Assembly (NCBI GenBank): GCA_013215465.1
Contig: JABSOW010000002.1
Span: forward strand, 186,001 to 250,000
DNA: 64,000 nt
Source of the DNA: Colwellia sp.
GTDB taxonomy: Bacteria; Pseudomonadota; Gammaproteobacteria; Enterobacterales; Alteromonadaceae
Reading direction: 5' to 3'
The first letter of the stretch is position 1. Every line of letters starts with the position of its first letter. The notes beneath the pieces are model-generated. The model did not search any database, had not been told where the DNA came from, and saw only the letters and a list, made by a program, of their open reading frames with translations. A program made the translations under genes and the position numbers. This document shows, one piece after another, positions 1 through 10,028 of this stretch.

Positions 1-149
1 GCTGTTTTTTCATATACATTTTACGCTAATTCAGGCAAAATACGCGGCATTAATTTAGCCCGTTATTGTACGGTACTCTTAATTGTATAGTTAAGGGTAA
101 GTATAGTCAGAACTTACAGCCTTCATGGTTGTTTATTTGAGGAAAAAAC

Positions 150-1409
150 ATGTTTACTCGTGATATGAATATTGCCGATTTTGATCCTGAGCTTTATCAA
201 GCAATGTGCAAAGAAGTGGTACGCCAAGAAGAACACATTGAGCTTATTGCTTCTGAAAACTACTGTAGCCCACGTGTACTTGAAGCACAAGGTTCACAAT
301 TAACAAACAAATATGCTGAAGGTTACCCCGGCAAACGTTATTACGGTGGTTGTGAATATGTTGATATTGCCGAGCAACTAGCTATTGACCGCGCGAAAGA
401 ATTATTTGGCGCAACATACGCTAACGTACAGCCACACGCTGGTTCACAAGCAAACGCAGCTGTTTTCCAAGCGTTAGTTACCCCTGGTGGAAAAGTGTTA
501 GGTATGAGTTTAGCTCACGGTGGTCACTTAACTCACGGCTCGCACGTAAACTTCTCAGGTAAGTCATATGAAGCTTTTCAATATGGCCTTCACCCTGAAA
601 CTGGCGATATTGACTACGAAGAGTTAGAGCGTCTTGCACACGAACATAAACCAGAAATGATCATCGGTGGTTTTTCTGCCTTTTCTGGTATTGTTGATTG
701 GGCGCGTATGCGTAAAATTGCTGATAGCGTTGGTGCATACTTCTTCGTTGATATGGCTCATGTTGCCGGTCTTGTTGCTGCGGGTCTTTATCCAAACCCA
801 GTGCCACATGCTCATGTTGTAACTACAACAACTCATAAAACACTAGCTGGCCCTCGTGGTGGTTTAATTGTTTCTGCTTGTGATGATGAAGCAATTTATA
901 AAAAACTAAACAGTGCAGTATTTCCTGGTGGCCAAGGTGGCCCATTAATGCATGTTATTGCCGCTAAAGCAGTAGCATTTAAAGAAGCGTTAGCGCCAGA
1001 GTTTAAAGTTTATCAGCAAGCTGTATTAGACAATGCCAAAGCTATGGTGGCAGTATTACAAGATCGTGGTTATAAAGTTGTTTCTAACGGTACTGATAAT
1101 CACTTATTATTACTTGACTTGATCGATAAAAACATCACTGGTAAAGACGCTGATGCGGCATTAGGTAAAGCGCATATCACGGTTAACAAAAATGCAGTTC
1201 CTAACGATCCACGTTCTCCGTTTGTAACTTCAGGCTTACGTCTTGGTACACCAGCGATAACCCGTCGTGGTTTTGGTGTTGAAGAAACTAAAGCGTTAAC
1301 TGGCTGGATTTGTGACATTATTGATGACATCACTAATGAAGAGGTAATTACACGTGTACAGGGCCAAGTTTCTGAGCTTTGTGGCCGCTTCCCTGTTTAT
1401 CAAAAATAG
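150..1409 (+). CDS. glyA: Serine hydroxymethyltransferase
   Basis: Cytosolic PLP enzyme that interconverts serine and glycine while loading one-carbon units onto tetrahydrofolate. The 419-residue length is typical of bacterial GlyA, and the N-terminus ([12 protein letters not shown]) matches the enterobacterial protein almost residue for residue. The PLP-lysine motif [14 protein letters not shown] is intact, placing the Schiff-base lysine at about K230. The start is an ATG preceded by a GAGGAAAA ribosome-binding site. A strong hairpin terminator follows, so it is probably monocistronic although nrdR and the rib genes lie just downstream on the same strand. No glycine riboswitch or PurR-like box was seen in the 149 bases upstream. 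Confidence 0.98.
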   Translation: MFTRDMNIADFDPELYQAMCKEVVRQEEHIELIASENYCSPRVLEAQGSQLTNKYAEGYPGKRYYGGCEYVDIAEQLAIDRAKELFGATYANVQPHAGSQANAAVFQALVTPGGKVLGMSLAHGGHLTHGSHVNFSGKSYEAFQYGLHPETGDIDYEELERLAHEHKPEMIIGGFSAFSGIVDWARMRKIADSVGAYFFVDMAHVAGLVAAGLYPNPVPHAHVVTTTTHKTLAGPRGGLIVSACDDEAIYKKLNSAVFPGGQGGPLMHVIAAKAVAFKEALAPEFKVYQQAVLDNAKAMVAVLQDRGYKVVSNGTDNHLLLLDLIDKNITGKDADAALGKAHITVNKNAVPNDPRSPFVTSGLRLGTPAITRRGFGVEETKALTGWICDIIDDITNEEVITRVQGQVSELCGRFPVYQK

Positions 1410-1455
1410 TTACGTTATTAACAAACTAATTCACTAAAGTAAGTGGATTTATATT

Positions 1456-1484
1456 AAAATGGCCGCAATTAGCGGCCATTTTTG
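1456..1484 (+). terminator. Rho-independent terminator of glyA
   Basis: A perfect 9-bp stem (AATGGCCGC / GCGGCCATT) with a 5-nt loop is followed by a T-run, 47 bases after the glyA stop. The stem is flanked by A-run and T-run, so it could also work on the opposite strand. Confidence 0.9.
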
Positions 1485-1505
1485 ATCTATATTTAGACCA
1501 TTAAT

Positions 1506-1530
1506 CCGTTCGTCCTGAGCTTGTCGAAGG
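1506..1530. repeat. Short dispersed intergenic repeat (CTGAGCTTGTCGAAGG type)
   Basis: The stretch CGTCCTGAGCTTGTCGAAGG lies between the glyA terminator and nrdR. I recognise it from general knowledge as a short repeat recurring in intergenic DNA of many unrelated bacterial genomes. There is only one copy here, so its repetitive nature cannot be shown from this window. Confidence 0.5.
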
Positions 1531-1553
1531 GCTATAACTTCCATAGGTAAATA

Positions 1554-2090
1554 ATGTATTGTCCTTTTTGTCGTGCAACAGAGACCAAAGTTATTGATTC
1601 TCGTTTGGTTTCTGATGGTCATCAAGTTCGCCGTCGTCGTGAATGCCTTGCTTGTCATGAACGTTATACCACTTTTGAAAGCGCTGAATTGGTAATGCCA
1701 CGTATTATCAAGCGTGATGGTACTCGTGAGCCATTTAATGAGGATAAGATGCGTAGTGGCTTCAGCCGCGCATTAGAGAAGCGTCCGGTGAGTACTGAGC
1801 AAGTTGAATTATCGATCAATAAATTGAAATCACAATTACGTGCTACCGGTGAGCGAGAAATTGCCAGTGAAATGTTAGGTAATTTGATCATGGCACAACT
1901 GAAAGAATTAGATAAAGTTGCTTATTTACGTTTCGCTTCGGTGTATTTATCGTTTGAAGATATCAGTGAGTTTGCCGATGAAATAGCGCGCTTAGGTAAA
2001 GAAAGTCTTAGCCGAGGCAGCCTTAGCCAAAGAAAAAACAGCGATAACCAAACGATAAAAATCTCAAGGCAAAGGAAGCAAAGTGTTTAG
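1554..2090 (+). CDS. nrdR: Transcriptional repressor NrdR
   Basis: Nucleotide-sensing repressor of ribonucleotide reductase genes. The N-terminal zinc ribbon is complete (CPFC at residues 3-6, CLAC at 31-34), followed by the ATP-cone ([18 protein letters not shown] onward). At 178 residues it is longer than the usual roughly 150. The extra length is a Ser/Arg/Lys-rich tail after the ATP-cone ([12 protein letters not shown]), whose coding end overlaps the ribD start by 8 bases, suggesting translational coupling. Its position ahead of the riboflavin genes is the standard proteobacterial order. The Shine-Dalgarno before its ATG is weak (TAGGTAA). Confidence 0.96.
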   Translation: MYCPFCRATETKVIDSRLVSDGHQVRRRRECLACHERYTTFESAELVMPRIIKRDGTREPFNEDKMRSGFSRALEKRPVSTEQVELSINKLKSQLRATGEREIASEMLGNLIMAQLKELDKVAYLRFASVYLSFEDISEFADEIARLGKESLSRGSLSQRKNSDNQTIKISRQRKQSV

Positions 2091-3258
2091 CCAACAAGAT
2101 CATCAATATATGGCATTAGCGATTAAATTAGCAAAAAAAGGCCAATACACTACTTCACCCAATCCAAGGGTAGGCTGTGTCTTAGTTGCTAATACCGCAG
2201 AGAGAACTCAAATTATTGGCACAGGCTTTCATAAAAAAGCCGGGCAAGGGCATGCAGAGGTTAATGCACTAGCGGATGCGACGCTTAATTACCCCAAGTT
2301 AATTAAGGGGGCAACAGCGTATGTTACGTTAGAGCCTTGCAGTCATTTTGGTCGAACACCACCTTGTGCCCAAGCATTGATAAATGCTGGCGTAAAACGT
2401 GTGGTGGCAGCCATGGTTGATCCCAATCCAGAAGTCTCTGGCCGTGGTTTAGCAATGCTAGAACAAGCGGGTATTAAAGCTGAATTTGGTTTACTTGAAA
2501 ATGAAGCCAAAGCACTGAATCTTGGTTTCATTAAATTGATGACGCAAGCTTTGCCTTATGTTCGACTAAAATTGGCGGCAAGCCTTGACGGTAAAACGGC
2601 AATGAAAAACGGTGAAAGTAAATGGATCACCTCAGCAGCAGCGAGACAAGACGTACAAAGATTAAGAGCGAGAAGTTGTGCCATAATTTCTGGCGCAGAC
2701 TCTATCCTAACAGACAATGCCAAAATGACCGTACGTTGGTCTGAATTAGGTGAGCTACAGCAAAGCTATAAAAAAGACGATATTCGCCAACCTGTGCGAG
2801 TAGTTATTGATAGCCAAAACCGCTTAACACCGGAGTTAGCTTTTTTTAAAATTAACTCGCCAATAATAATTATCAGCACTTTAAAAGATCAAGCCCTTGA
2901 AAACTTAACTGTTTGGCCTCATTTTGTAGAACAAGTACCATTACCGACTATTAAAAATAATGTTGGTGAGGATAAAGTTGATTTAACCAAGCTATTGATG
3001 ACGTTAGCCCAGCGTGGTTTAAACGATGTCTTGGTTGAGTCAGGTGCCAATTTAGCTGGCGCCTTTATTGAGCAAGATTTAGCTGATGAACTGATACTGT
3101 ATCAAGCACCAAAATTGATGGGTGGCGATGGTAAGAACTTGGTTGAGATGCCTAACATCACTGCCTTATCGCAAGCTAAATCGCTAGCCATTACTGATGT
3201 TCGGTTAGTCGGTAGTGATATTCGTATTACGGCGGCATTAAAAAAAGCAGCTAAATAG
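2083..3258 (+). CDS. ribD: Bifunctional diaminohydroxyphosphoribosylaminopyrimidine deaminase / reductase
   Basis: Catalyses the second and third steps of riboflavin synthesis (deamination, then NADPH-dependent reduction of the ribosyl side chain). The N-terminal cytidine-deaminase-like domain carries the zinc/proton-shuttle motifs HAEVNAL and [12 protein letters not shown]. The C-terminal reductase domain starts near [12 protein letters not shown] and includes [12 protein letters not shown]. The start is GTG at 2083, chosen because a good AAGGAAG site lies 4 bases upstream and the next ATG falls inside conserved sequence. It overlaps the nrdR end by 8 bases. The 391-residue length is near the family norm. 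Confidence 0.96.
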   Translation: MFSQQDHQYMALAIKLAKKGQYTTSPNPRVGCVLVANTAERTQIIGTGFHKKAGQGHAEVNALADATLNYPKLIKGATAYVTLEPCSHFGRTPPCAQALINAGVKRVVAAMVDPNPEVSGRGLAMLEQAGIKAEFGLLENEAKALNLGFIKLMTQALPYVRLKLAASLDGKTAMKNGESKWITSAAARQDVQRLRARSCAIISGADSILTDNAKMTVRWSELGELQQSYKKDDIRQPVRVVIDSQNRLTPELAFFKINSPIIIISTLKDQALENLTVWPHFVEQVPLPTIKNNVGEDKVDLTKLLMTLAQRGLNDVLVESGANLAGAFIEQDLADELILYQAPKLMGGDGKNLVEMPNITALSQAKSLAITDVRLVGSDIRITAALKKAAK

Positions 3259-3296
3259 ACAGCACCTAAATAGATAATACCTAATAGAGAAGTAAT

Positions 3297-3968
3297 ATGT
3301 TTACCGGAATAATTGAAGCAGTTGGTAAAATTAAGGCAATCAATATAAATGCGCAAGGAGCACGTTTAGTGATTGCTACTAACAATCTTGATATGAGTGA
3401 TGTCAAACTTGGCGACTCAATTGCTACTAATGGTATTTGTTTAACGGTAGTGGCTTACGATCAGCACAGTTACAGTGCCGATGTTTCTAATGAAACTTTA
3501 CAGCGAACTGGCTTTGTTAATTACGGTGTTGGCATGGCGGTTAATTTAGAAAAAGCGATGTTAGCTAGTACCCGTTTTGGTGGTCACATGGTTTCTGGCC
3601 ATGTTGATGGAGTAGCTGAAATTCTATCTATTACTAACAATGGTAATAGCATAGAGTATTGGCTATCAATGCCTGCTGATATTGCTCATTACATTGCTGA
3701 AAAAGGCTCTGTTACCATTGATGGTACAAGCCTAACTGTTAATGCGCTAAGTGATAATTCGGGTAACGGTAAGTTCCGGTTAACTATTGTGCCACATACA
3801 GTAAAAGAAACTATTTTTGCCCACTACCAAGTAGGGACTAAAGTGAACTTGGAAGTTGACTTAATCGCTCGTTATTTAGAGCGTTTACTAACGAAAGAAA
3901 ATACAGTAGCTGAGCCCAAGTCAAATGTGACCGAATCTTTATTGCAAAAAGCAGGTTTTATTAAATAA
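3297..3968 (+). CDS. ribE: Riboflavin synthase, alpha subunit
   Basis: Dismutates two 6,7-dimethyl-8-ribityllumazine molecules to riboflavin. It begins with the hallmark MFTGIIEAVGKI and has the two lumazine-binding barrel repeats typical of the family (the second begins near GGHMVSGHVDGVAEI). It is 223 residues, with a short extra C-terminal tail. It lies 38 bases after ribD and 130 bases before the ribB-type gene, so it is probably co-transcribed. The gene is called ribC in some nomenclatures. Confidence 0.97.
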   Translation: MFTGIIEAVGKIKAININAQGARLVIATNNLDMSDVKLGDSIATNGICLTVVAYDQHSYSADVSNETLQRTGFVNYGVGMAVNLEKAMLASTRFGGHMVSGHVDGVAEILSITNNGNSIEYWLSMPADIAHYIAEKGSVTIDGTSLTVNALSDNSGNGKFRLTIVPHTVKETIFAHYQVGTKVNLEVDLIARYLERLLTKENTVAEPKSNVTESLLQKAGFIK

Positions 3969-4098
3969 ATTTAACTATTCACTCACTCTATAAAGTGCAC
4001 TATTCCGTCGGTTAATTATTACTTACATTCGTGTAGGGAAAATACCATCAGGGTACGTTAAGTGAATAAAATACAAACAAATATCCAAAGAGAAGCTA

Positions 4099-5208
4099 AT
4101 GAATTTACATACCCCACAAGAAATAATTGACGATATTGCTTTAGGTAAAATGGTTATTTTAATGGATGATGAAGACCGAGAAAATGAAGGTGATTTCATC
4201 ATGGCGGCTGAAATGGTAACGCCTGAAGCGATTAACTTCATGGCCACGCATGGCCGTGGTTTGATTTGTATGCCAATGACTCAAGAGCGTTGTCAAACGT
4301 TAAAGTTACCTTTAATGGTTGATAAAAATGATGCGCAATTTAGCACTAATTTTACTGTGTCTATTGAAGCGGCAACGGGTGTAACTACGGGGATTTCCGC
4401 AGGCGATAGAGCTAAAACTGTGCTTGCCGCTGTTGCTAAAGATGCGACGCATTTAAATATTGTGCAACCTGGACATATTTTCCCATTAATTGCTAAAGAT
4501 GGTGGTGTACTTAATCGTGCCGGTCATACTGAAGCTGGTGTTGATTTAGCACGCATGGCGGGTCTTGAGCCGGCGGCAGTGATTGTTGAAATTTTAAATG
4601 AAGATGGCACCATGGCACGTCGTCCAGATTTAGAAATTATCGCTAAAAAACATGATATTAAAATGGGCACCATTGCTGACTTAATTGAGTTTAGAAATGC
4701 CACCGAAACCACCATTGAACGTGTTTCACAATGTAAATTACCAACAACGTTTGGTGAGTTTGATTTAACTGTGTTTAAAGATACCATTGATGGTCAAGCG
4801 CACTTCGCCTTAACTAAAGGTGAAATTAAAGCAGATGAACCCACGCTAGTGCGCGTACATTTAGAAAACACCTTTAGAGACTTATTGTTTAGCCAACGTG
4901 AAAGCGTTGCTAAATGGCCAATGGCCAATGCACTAGAAAAAATAGCCAAAGAAGGTGGTGTGTTAGTGCTATTAGGCAAACATGAATCACCAATGGAATT
5001 AATTAACCTTGTTGAAAAATACGCTAAAATTGATGCCGGTGAAACTGTAAAAGAAGTAAGCCGTCATGTTGGCTCACGTAATGTTGGTGTAGGTTCACAA
5101 ATTTTGTCTAATTTAGGTGTTAGTAAAATGAGACTGTTAAGCTCGCAAACTAAATACCATTCACTGTCTGGTTTTGGTTTAGAAGTAGTTGAGTATATCG
5201 CGGAGTAA
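4099..5208 (+). CDS. ribBA: 3,4-dihydroxy-2-butanone 4-phosphate synthase fused to a degenerate GTP cyclohydrolase II-like domain
   Basis: Residues 1-205 form a complete RibB domain making the four-carbon riboflavin precursor ([30 protein letters not shown]). Residues 210-369 align with RibA, but the zinc-binding cysteine region is lost: the family's VRVHSECLTGD...CDC is here [14 protein letters not shown] with no cysteine. Cyclohydrolase activity is therefore unlikely. This corresponds to the RibBX variant described for Shewanella and other proteobacteria. A separate ribA would be expected elsewhere in the genome. It is the last intact gene of the cluster; ribH and nusB, usual next genes, are absent. 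No FMN riboswitch was found in the 130 bases upstream. Confidence 0.93.
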   Translation: MNLHTPQEIIDDIALGKMVILMDDEDRENEGDFIMAAEMVTPEAINFMATHGRGLICMPMTQERCQTLKLPLMVDKNDAQFSTNFTVSIEAATGVTTGISAGDRAKTVLAAVAKDATHLNIVQPGHIFPLIAKDGGVLNRAGHTEAGVDLARMAGLEPAAVIVEILNEDGTMARRPDLEIIAKKHDIKMGTIADLIEFRNATETTIERVSQCKLPTTFGEFDLTVFKDTIDGQAHFALTKGEIKADEPTLVRVHLENTFRDLLFSQRESVAKWPMANALEKIAKEGGVLVLLGKHESPMELINLVEKYAKIDAGETVKEVSRHVGSRNVGVGSQILSNLGVSKMRLLSSQTKYHSLSGFGLEVVEYIAE

Positions 5209-5214
5209 ATTTTA

Positions 5215-5266
5215 TTATTTGTAGGAGCGGAGCTTAGTCACGCAGAAAAATCGCGATTTAAGCCGT
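5215..5266. repeat. Partial GTAGGAGCG-type palindromic repeat
   Basis: GTAGGAGCGGAGCTTAGTC followed by AAAATCGCGATTTAAGCC resembles the dispersed palindromic elements with GTAGGAGCG ends found between genes in Alteromonadales. The right GCTCCTAC-like arm is missing, so the copy is incomplete. This is recognition from memory; no second copy is in the window. Confidence 0.4.
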
Positions 5267-5301
5267 TTTTTAATATGGATACTTCTGTTAAATGAAATTA
5301 G

Positions 5302-5337
5302 TGAGCGTTAACTATTCTATTAAATAGTTAACGCTCA
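5302..5337. repeat. Perfect 15-bp stem hairpin downstream of ribBA
   Basis: TGAGCGTTAACTATT and its exact reverse complement are separated by a 6-nt loop. It starts 94 bases after the ribBA stop. There is no T-run on either side, so it is not a canonical intrinsic terminator. It may be a transcript-stabilising hairpin or a palindromic repeat. Confidence 0.7.
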
Positions 5338-5540
5338 AGTTTAATGAAAAATCATGTACTTTGCTCAAGTTCAAGTCATCAGACTTTACTTTAAAGCTAA
5401 TATTGCTATGCTCCAATCCAAATTCTACGACACTAGTTTTTAAGTCATACCCTTACATGCCAGTTGATAACTTTTTCTCTACTACCGAACTTAATACGAA
5501 GAAAGTTAAAATTGTTGTAACGATACCATTGCTGTGCTAA

Positions 5541-5826
5541 TTACCAGCTTTCTAGATGATAGTTTAGCTCAAATAAATAACGATTTGGTCGTCTTTTAAT
5601 TTTCTTACGGTAACCATTAACGCCAGAAATTTTAGGGATAACATGGGTTTAGCCAATTGCATCGTAACTCACGCGATCAGTAAGTGCTGTTGCTTTAGTG
5701 TACGTTACCTCACGCCATCTAATATAACTAAATACATCACGTCCTTGAACATATAAAGACACTTTGTTTGTTAATTGCCAAAAAATGTCAATATCTACAG
5801 CCAAACCTTGCCCTAATATAGACTCT
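5541..5826 (-). pseudogene. C-terminal remnant of an outer-membrane beta-barrel protein gene
   Basis: Reading the minus strand, the ORF ending at 5649 continues in the same frame past a single TAA (5651-5649) for 35 more sense codons to a stop at 5543-5541. The joined translation contains QGLAVDIDIFWQL and KVSLYVQGRDVFSYIRW and ends RYLFELNYHLESW. Alternating residues, many aromatics and a terminal aromatic residue are typical of the last strands of an outer-membrane beta-barrel. The 5' part is missing where the IS630-like relic begins at about 5829. I cannot name the parent family. Confidence 0.55.
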
Positions 5827-5828
5827 TC

Positions 5829-6234
5829 AGATCGTTTTGGCAGCAGAATACGACGACACGGCTCTAGGCAGAGAAAGGGACAAGGCCGCGAGCGGTTAAA
5901 CAACAGCAATTTGATATATGCTTTATCTTTTTGGTGCTGTTTGTCCATCAACAGGAGCAACCGAAGCGCTGATTTCTCCTTTCATGAACATGGAAGTAAT
6001 GGAACAATATTTGGCTTTAATCTCACAAAAAACTAAAGACCGACGACATACAGTGATTATTGTAGATGGCGCAGTGTGGGGTTGGTTACGCCAACATCAT
6101 TTAGCGAATAGTTGTTTTAGGGATATGATGACATCCTCGATGCTTGTTCAGATGCATGGAGCTCATTCGTTAGTGATGCGAAGCGAGTAATGATAATGTG
6201 CAGTAGAGACTGGATTGAGGTGGGAAAAACTTAA
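5829..6234 (+). pseudogene. IS630-family transposase relic
   Basis: The pieces read, in shifted frames, RFG, QQNTTTRL, AEKGTRPRAVKQQQF, YLFGAVCPSTGATEALISPFMN, HTVIIVDGAVW, WLRQHHLANSCF and DDILDACSDAW...MCSRDWIEVGKT before a stop at 6232-6234. These match the IS630/Tc1-like DDE transposase C-terminal half, including the second catalytic Asp region (VDGAxW). At least two frameshifts, a stop codon and a deletion between VDGA and WLRQHHLA (removing the third catalytic region) make it non-functional. ORFs 5764..6036 and 5918..6190 are fragments of it. Confidence 0.8.
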
Positions 6235-6284
6235 GGTGGAATGGTATAACAGGTATGTATTATAAGTAATAAAAAACAAGCAAT

Positions 6285-6325
6285 AAAAAAGCGAAGATTA
6301 ACAGATGTTAATACTTCGCTTTATT
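6285..6325 (-). terminator. Terminator of the cold-shock gene
   Basis: Read on the minus strand, AAAGCGAAG and CTTCGCTTT arms (extended by TGTTAA/TTAACA with a one-base bulge) form a hairpin followed by six T residues, about 75 bases past the csp stop. Confidence 0.8.
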
Positions 6326-6397
6326 TTGCTATCTTTATTATTTTTTATTTTCTTAAAAGAAGATAAGAAAGTAATAAAGTAGAAAGTTAAGGTCTAA

Positions 6398-6607
6398 TTA
6401 AAGAGCTACAACGTTCTCAGCTTCAGGGCCTTTTTGACCTTGTTTAACACTGAACGATACTGCTTGACCGTCAGTAAGAGTACGGAAACCGTCTCCTGTG
6501 ATAGCGCTGAAGTGAACAAACACGTCAGGACCATTTTCTTGCTCTATAAAACCGAAACCTTTAGTTTCGTTGAAAAATTTAACTTTACCAGTAACTGCAT
6601 CAGACAT
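6398..6607 (-). CDS. Cold-shock-domain protein (CspA family)
   Basis: A 69-residue single OB-fold RNA/ssDNA chaperone. Both RNA-binding motifs are intact (KGFGFI and DVFVHFSAI), as is the family start [15 protein letters not shown]. It probably acts as an RNA chaperone in cold or general growth; sequence alone does not say which Csp paralogue it is. It lies downstream of valS on the same strand, separated by more than 400 bases with a hairpin, so it is probably transcribed from its own promoter with a long leader, as is common for csp genes. A terminator follows it. Confidence 0.96.
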   Translation of the reverse strand: MSDAVTGKVKFFNETKGFGFIEQENGPDVFVHFSAITGDGFRTLTDGQAVSFSVKQGQKGPEAENVVAL

Positions 6608-7058
6608 ACTAACATTTTCCCGTATTCTTAAATATAATATTAATGTAGTGGTCCCTTAAATGGATTAATCCATAAGAGGTAACACCGTTTTTACCCGAGT
6701 AAATGCCCTCTACCATAAGTAGTACAGGAAGAGGAAGGAAACAAACCATATTCGTAACAAAGCGTAATTGGAACAAACATTTAGTTTGCATTGCCTAAAT
6801 CCGTTTGTTAAGAATACTCAAATACATAGCTATCTGATAATTCTAAAACAAAAGTTAGTATCAACCTTCATCTGCAACACAAAAACTCAACGCGGAAGCA
6901 GCATAACACAGAATTTTTTAATATGCTTTAGAAAAAGCTGAAAAAGTTCAATATTTATTCAAATAAATAAAAGTTACGGGCAAAGAAAGTTGCGAGTCAC
7001 GAAGAGCTCATACCCATAGTATGAGCTCTTGGTAACTAAAAACTCGTAACTTATCTTC
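6608..7058. other. Intergenic region between valS and csp; probable csp leader
   Basis: No convincing gene is present; the ORFs in the track here are short and lack family resemblance. On the minus strand it should contain the csp promoter and 5' leader. A perfect 12-bp palindrome (TGGATTAATCCA, 6661-6672) lies about 55 bases ahead of csp. I did not find a recognisable cold-box. Confidence 0.5.
7002..7030 (-). terminator. Hairpin downstream of valS
   Basis: A perfect 11-bp inverted repeat (AAGAGCTCATA / TATGAGCTCTT) with a 7-nt loop lies 29 bases past the valS stop. The minus-strand 3' side lacks a proper T-run, so termination here is uncertain. Confidence 0.5.
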
Positions 7059-9932
7059 CTATAGCGCGGCTATTTGCTGTTTTTGCGCTAACATTTTCGT
7101 TAGGGCTGATTCAGCTTCGTTTAGTTTGGCTTTTTCTTTGTCTATAACCGCCGCTGGCGCTTTACTAACAAAGTTTTCATTACTTAATTTTCCACGTGTT
7201 CTTGCAGCATCTTTTTCAATTTTATCAATGGCTTTATCTAAGCGAGCTAACTCTGCGTCTTTATCAATAAGTCCTGCCATAGGAATTAATACCGATAAGT
7301 CACCAACAACAGCGGAAGCACAAGCAGGCCCTTGCTCATCGTCACTTAGTACAGCAATGCTCTCTAATTTAGCTAAAGAGCTTAAGAACTGCTCATTTTC
7401 AGCTAAACGACGTTGATCAAGTGCATTAACGTTTTTAAGTAATACCGGCAATAGTTTACTTGGCGATATGTCCATTTCACCACGAATATTACGAATGGCA
7501 ATAATAAACTGTTTAACCCACTCTAAATCATCAATTGCTTGTTGATCACATTTATTGGCGTCAAACTGCGGGAATGCTTGCACCATAATTGAATCACCAA
7601 TTTTGCTAAAATCACTTAATGGTTGCACACGTTGCCAAATAGTTTCGGTGATAAAAGGCATAATAGGATGCATTAAGCGTAATAAACCTTCTAAAACATT
7701 CACCAAGGTATGACGTGTGCCACGTTGCTGGGCTTCATTTCCCTGCTCTTGATCTCTAGGAAATAATACCGGTTTGGTCAGCTCTAAGTACCAATCACAG
7801 AATTGGTTCCAAGTGAATTCATACAAAGCTTGTGAAGCAAGATCAAAGCGGAAGGTGTCAAAAGCTTCATGCACTGTTTTTACGGTTTGTTCAAATTGGC
7901 CGATGATCCAACGATCAGCCAGTGATAATTCCATTTCACTATCACCTGCTTGGCCGCAATCAAACTCCTCGGTATTCATTAATACATAACGACTCGCATT
8001 CCATAATTTATTGGTAAAGTTACGGTAGCCTTCAAGGCGTTTCATGTCCCAGCTAATATCACGACCTGTGGTGGCAACGGAAGTTAAGGTAAAGCGCAGC
8101 GCGTCAGTACCGTGAGCTTCAATGCCATTTGGAAATTCTTTTTTGGTTAGCTTGTCTATTTTCTTAGCAAGTTTAGGCTGCATCATGTTGCCAGTACGCT
8201 TTGCTAATAAATTTTCTAAAGAAATACCATCAATCATGTCTAAAGGATCAATAACATTACCTTTAGATTTACTCATTTTATCGCCATTTTCATCACGAAT
8301 AAGGCCGGTCATGTAGATTTTTTTAAATGGTATTTGCGCTTTACCATTCTCGTCTTTGTTAAAGTGCATAGTCATCATGATCATACGCGCAACCCAGAAG
8401 AAAATAATATCAAAGCCAGTGACTAAAACATCAGTAGGGTGAAAGGTTTTTAAGTCTTCTGTTTCTTTTGGCCAACCTAAAGTTGAGAAAGTCCAAAGAG
8501 CTGAAGAGAACCAAGTATCTAATACATCTTCATCTTGTCTAAGTTTACTATCGGCGGCGATATCATTGTTAGCACGTACTTCTGCTTCGGTGCGACCAAC
8601 GTATACTTTACCACTTTCGTCATACCAAGCTGGAATACGATGTCCCCACCAGAGTTGACGTGAAATACACCAATCTTGAATGTTGTTCATCCAAGCAAAG
8701 TACATGTTTTCATATTGCTTAGGTACAAATTCAATTTGACCATCTTTTACTGCGTCAACGGCAGGGCCGGCAAGCTTTTCAACACGCACATACCATTGAT
8801 CCGTCAATAAAGGTTCAATGATCACCCCTGATCTATCGCCATATGGTGCCACTAAATCATGATCTTTGACTGAAACTAATAGCCCCAGTTCATCAAATTT
8901 AGCGACAATTGCTTTACGGGCTACAAATCGGTCCATGCCAGCAAACTCTGCAGGGAGTTCGGCATCGTATACGTCACAAACTTCACCTTTAGTATCATAA
9001 ACTTCGGCAGTTGCTAAAATAGCAGCATCTTTATCTAGAATATTGATTTGTGGTAGCGCATGACGTTTACCTACTTCATTATCGTTAAAGTCATGGGCAG
9101 GGGTGATTTTTACACAACCGGTGCCTTTATCCATGTCGGCATGATCATCACCAACGATAGGAATTAAGCGGTTGACTAATGGCAACAATATTTCTTTACC
9201 AATTAAATCTTTATAACGTGGATCATTAGGGTTAACAGCAACACCGGTATCACCTAGCATGGTTTCAGGTCTAGTGGTGGCTACCACTAAATAATCAAGG
9301 CCTTCGGCCGTTTTTGCACCATGAGCAAGCGGGTAACGTAGTTCCCACATATGGCCTTTTTTATCTTTATTTTCTACTTCTAAATCTGAAATAGCGGTAT
9401 GGAATTTTGGATCCCAGTTAACTAAGCGTTTACCACGATAAATTAAGTCATCTTCAAATAAACGTACAAACACTTCTTGCACGGCTGTCGACATGCCTTC
9501 GTCCATAGTAAAACGTTCACGACTCCAGTCAATGGAGTTACCTAAACGACGCATTTGTTTACTGATAGTGCCGCCAGACTCTTCTTTCCACTGCCAGACT
9601 TTATCGATAAAACCTTCACGGCCATAATCATGGCGAGTTTTACCTTCTTCCGCAGCAATTTTTCGCTCAACTACCATTTGGGTGGCAATACCTGCATGAT
9701 CGCAACCTGTTTGCCATAAGGTGTTTTTACCCTGCATGCGTTGATAACGGATCAAGGTATCCATGATGGTTTGTTGAAAAGCATGTCCCATGTGCAAAGA
9801 GCCAGTGACATTTGGCGGTGGAATAGCAATGCTGTAACTGTCGCCCTCACCTGTAGGGCTAAAGTAACCTTGCTCTTCCCAGCTTGTATATAAAGATTGT
9901 TCAATGTCGGTGGGGTTGAATGTTTTTTCCAT
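7059..9932 (-). CDS. valS: Valyl-tRNA synthetase
   Basis: Class I aminoacyl-tRNA synthetase charging tRNA-Val. It has the HIGH-type motif [15 protein letters not shown], the KMSKS motif [10 protein letters not shown], an editing (CP1) domain between them, an anticodon-binding domain and a C-terminal coiled-coil arm ([22 protein letters not shown]). The ORF track starts 22 codons further upstream. I chose the second of two adjacent ATGs because [15 protein letters not shown] aligns with the E. coli start and GAGAAC sits at suitable spacing. The resulting length of about 957 residues fits the family. It is the last gene of the conserved pepA-holC-valS run. Confidence 0.97.
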   Translation of the reverse strand: MEKTFNPTDIEQSLYTSWEEQGYFSPTGEGDSYSIAIPPPNVTGSLHMGHAFQQTIMDTLIRYQRMQGKNTLWQTGCDHAGIATQMVVERKIAAEEGKTRHDYGREGFIDKVWQWKEESGGTISKQMRRLGNSIDWSRERFTMDEGMSTAVQEVFVRLFEDDLIYRGKRLVNWDPKFHTAISDLEVENKDKKGHMWELRYPLAHGAKTAEGLDYLVVATTRPETMLGDTGVAVNPNDPRYKDLIGKEILLPLVNRLIPIVGDDHADMDKGTGCVKITPAHDFNDNEVGKRHALPQINILDKDAAILATAEVYDTKGEVCDVYDAELPAEFAGMDRFVARKAIVAKFDELGLLVSVKDHDLVAPYGDRSGVIIEPLLTDQWYVRVEKLAGPAVDAVKDGQIEFVPKQYENMYFAWMNNIQDWCISRQLWWGHRIPAWYDESGKVYVGRTEAEVRANNDIAADSKLRQDEDVLDTWFSSALWTFSTLGWPKETEDLKTFHPTDVLVTGFDIIFFWVARMIMMTMHFNKDENGKAQIPFKKIYMTGLIRDENGDKMSKSKGNVIDPLDMIDGISLENLLAKRTGNMMQPKLAKKIDKLTKKEFPNGIEAHGTDALRFTLTSVATTGRDISWDMKRLEGYRNFTNKLWNASRYVLMNTEEFDCGQAGDSEMELSLADRWIIGQFEQTVKTVHEAFDTFRFDLASQALYEFTWNQFCDWYLELTKPVLFPRDQEQGNEAQQRGTRHTLVNVLEGLLRLMHPIMPFITETIWQRVQPLSDFSKIGDSIMVQAFPQFDANKCDQQAIDDLEWVKQFIIAIRNIRGEMDISPSKLLPVLLKNVNALDQRRLAENEQFLSSLAKLESIAVLSDDEQGPACASAVVGDLSVLIPMAGLIDKDAELARLDKAIDKIEKDAARTRGKLSNENFVSKAPAAVIDKEKAKLNEAESALTKMLAQKQQIAAL

Positions 9933-10028
9933 CATGTTCTCAAAATAAAAGTGGTAAATTGTCGGTCGGCTTTTCGAATAAAAATATTCTGGTAACAACT
10001 TAGGGTTACGTTCAAAGTACGACCAACT

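Noticed and set aside
3969-4098. FMN riboswitch upstream of ribBA
   Set aside because: None of the conserved FMN aptamer segments (AGGG / CGGGGTGAA type) is present in the 130 bases.
5764-6190. ORFs 5764..6036 and 5918..6190 as genes
   Set aside because: Both are frame fragments of the same decayed IS630 transposase.
6609-6791. Minus-strand ORF upstream of csp
   Set aside because: Probably chance translation of the csp leader; no domain or ribosome-binding site.
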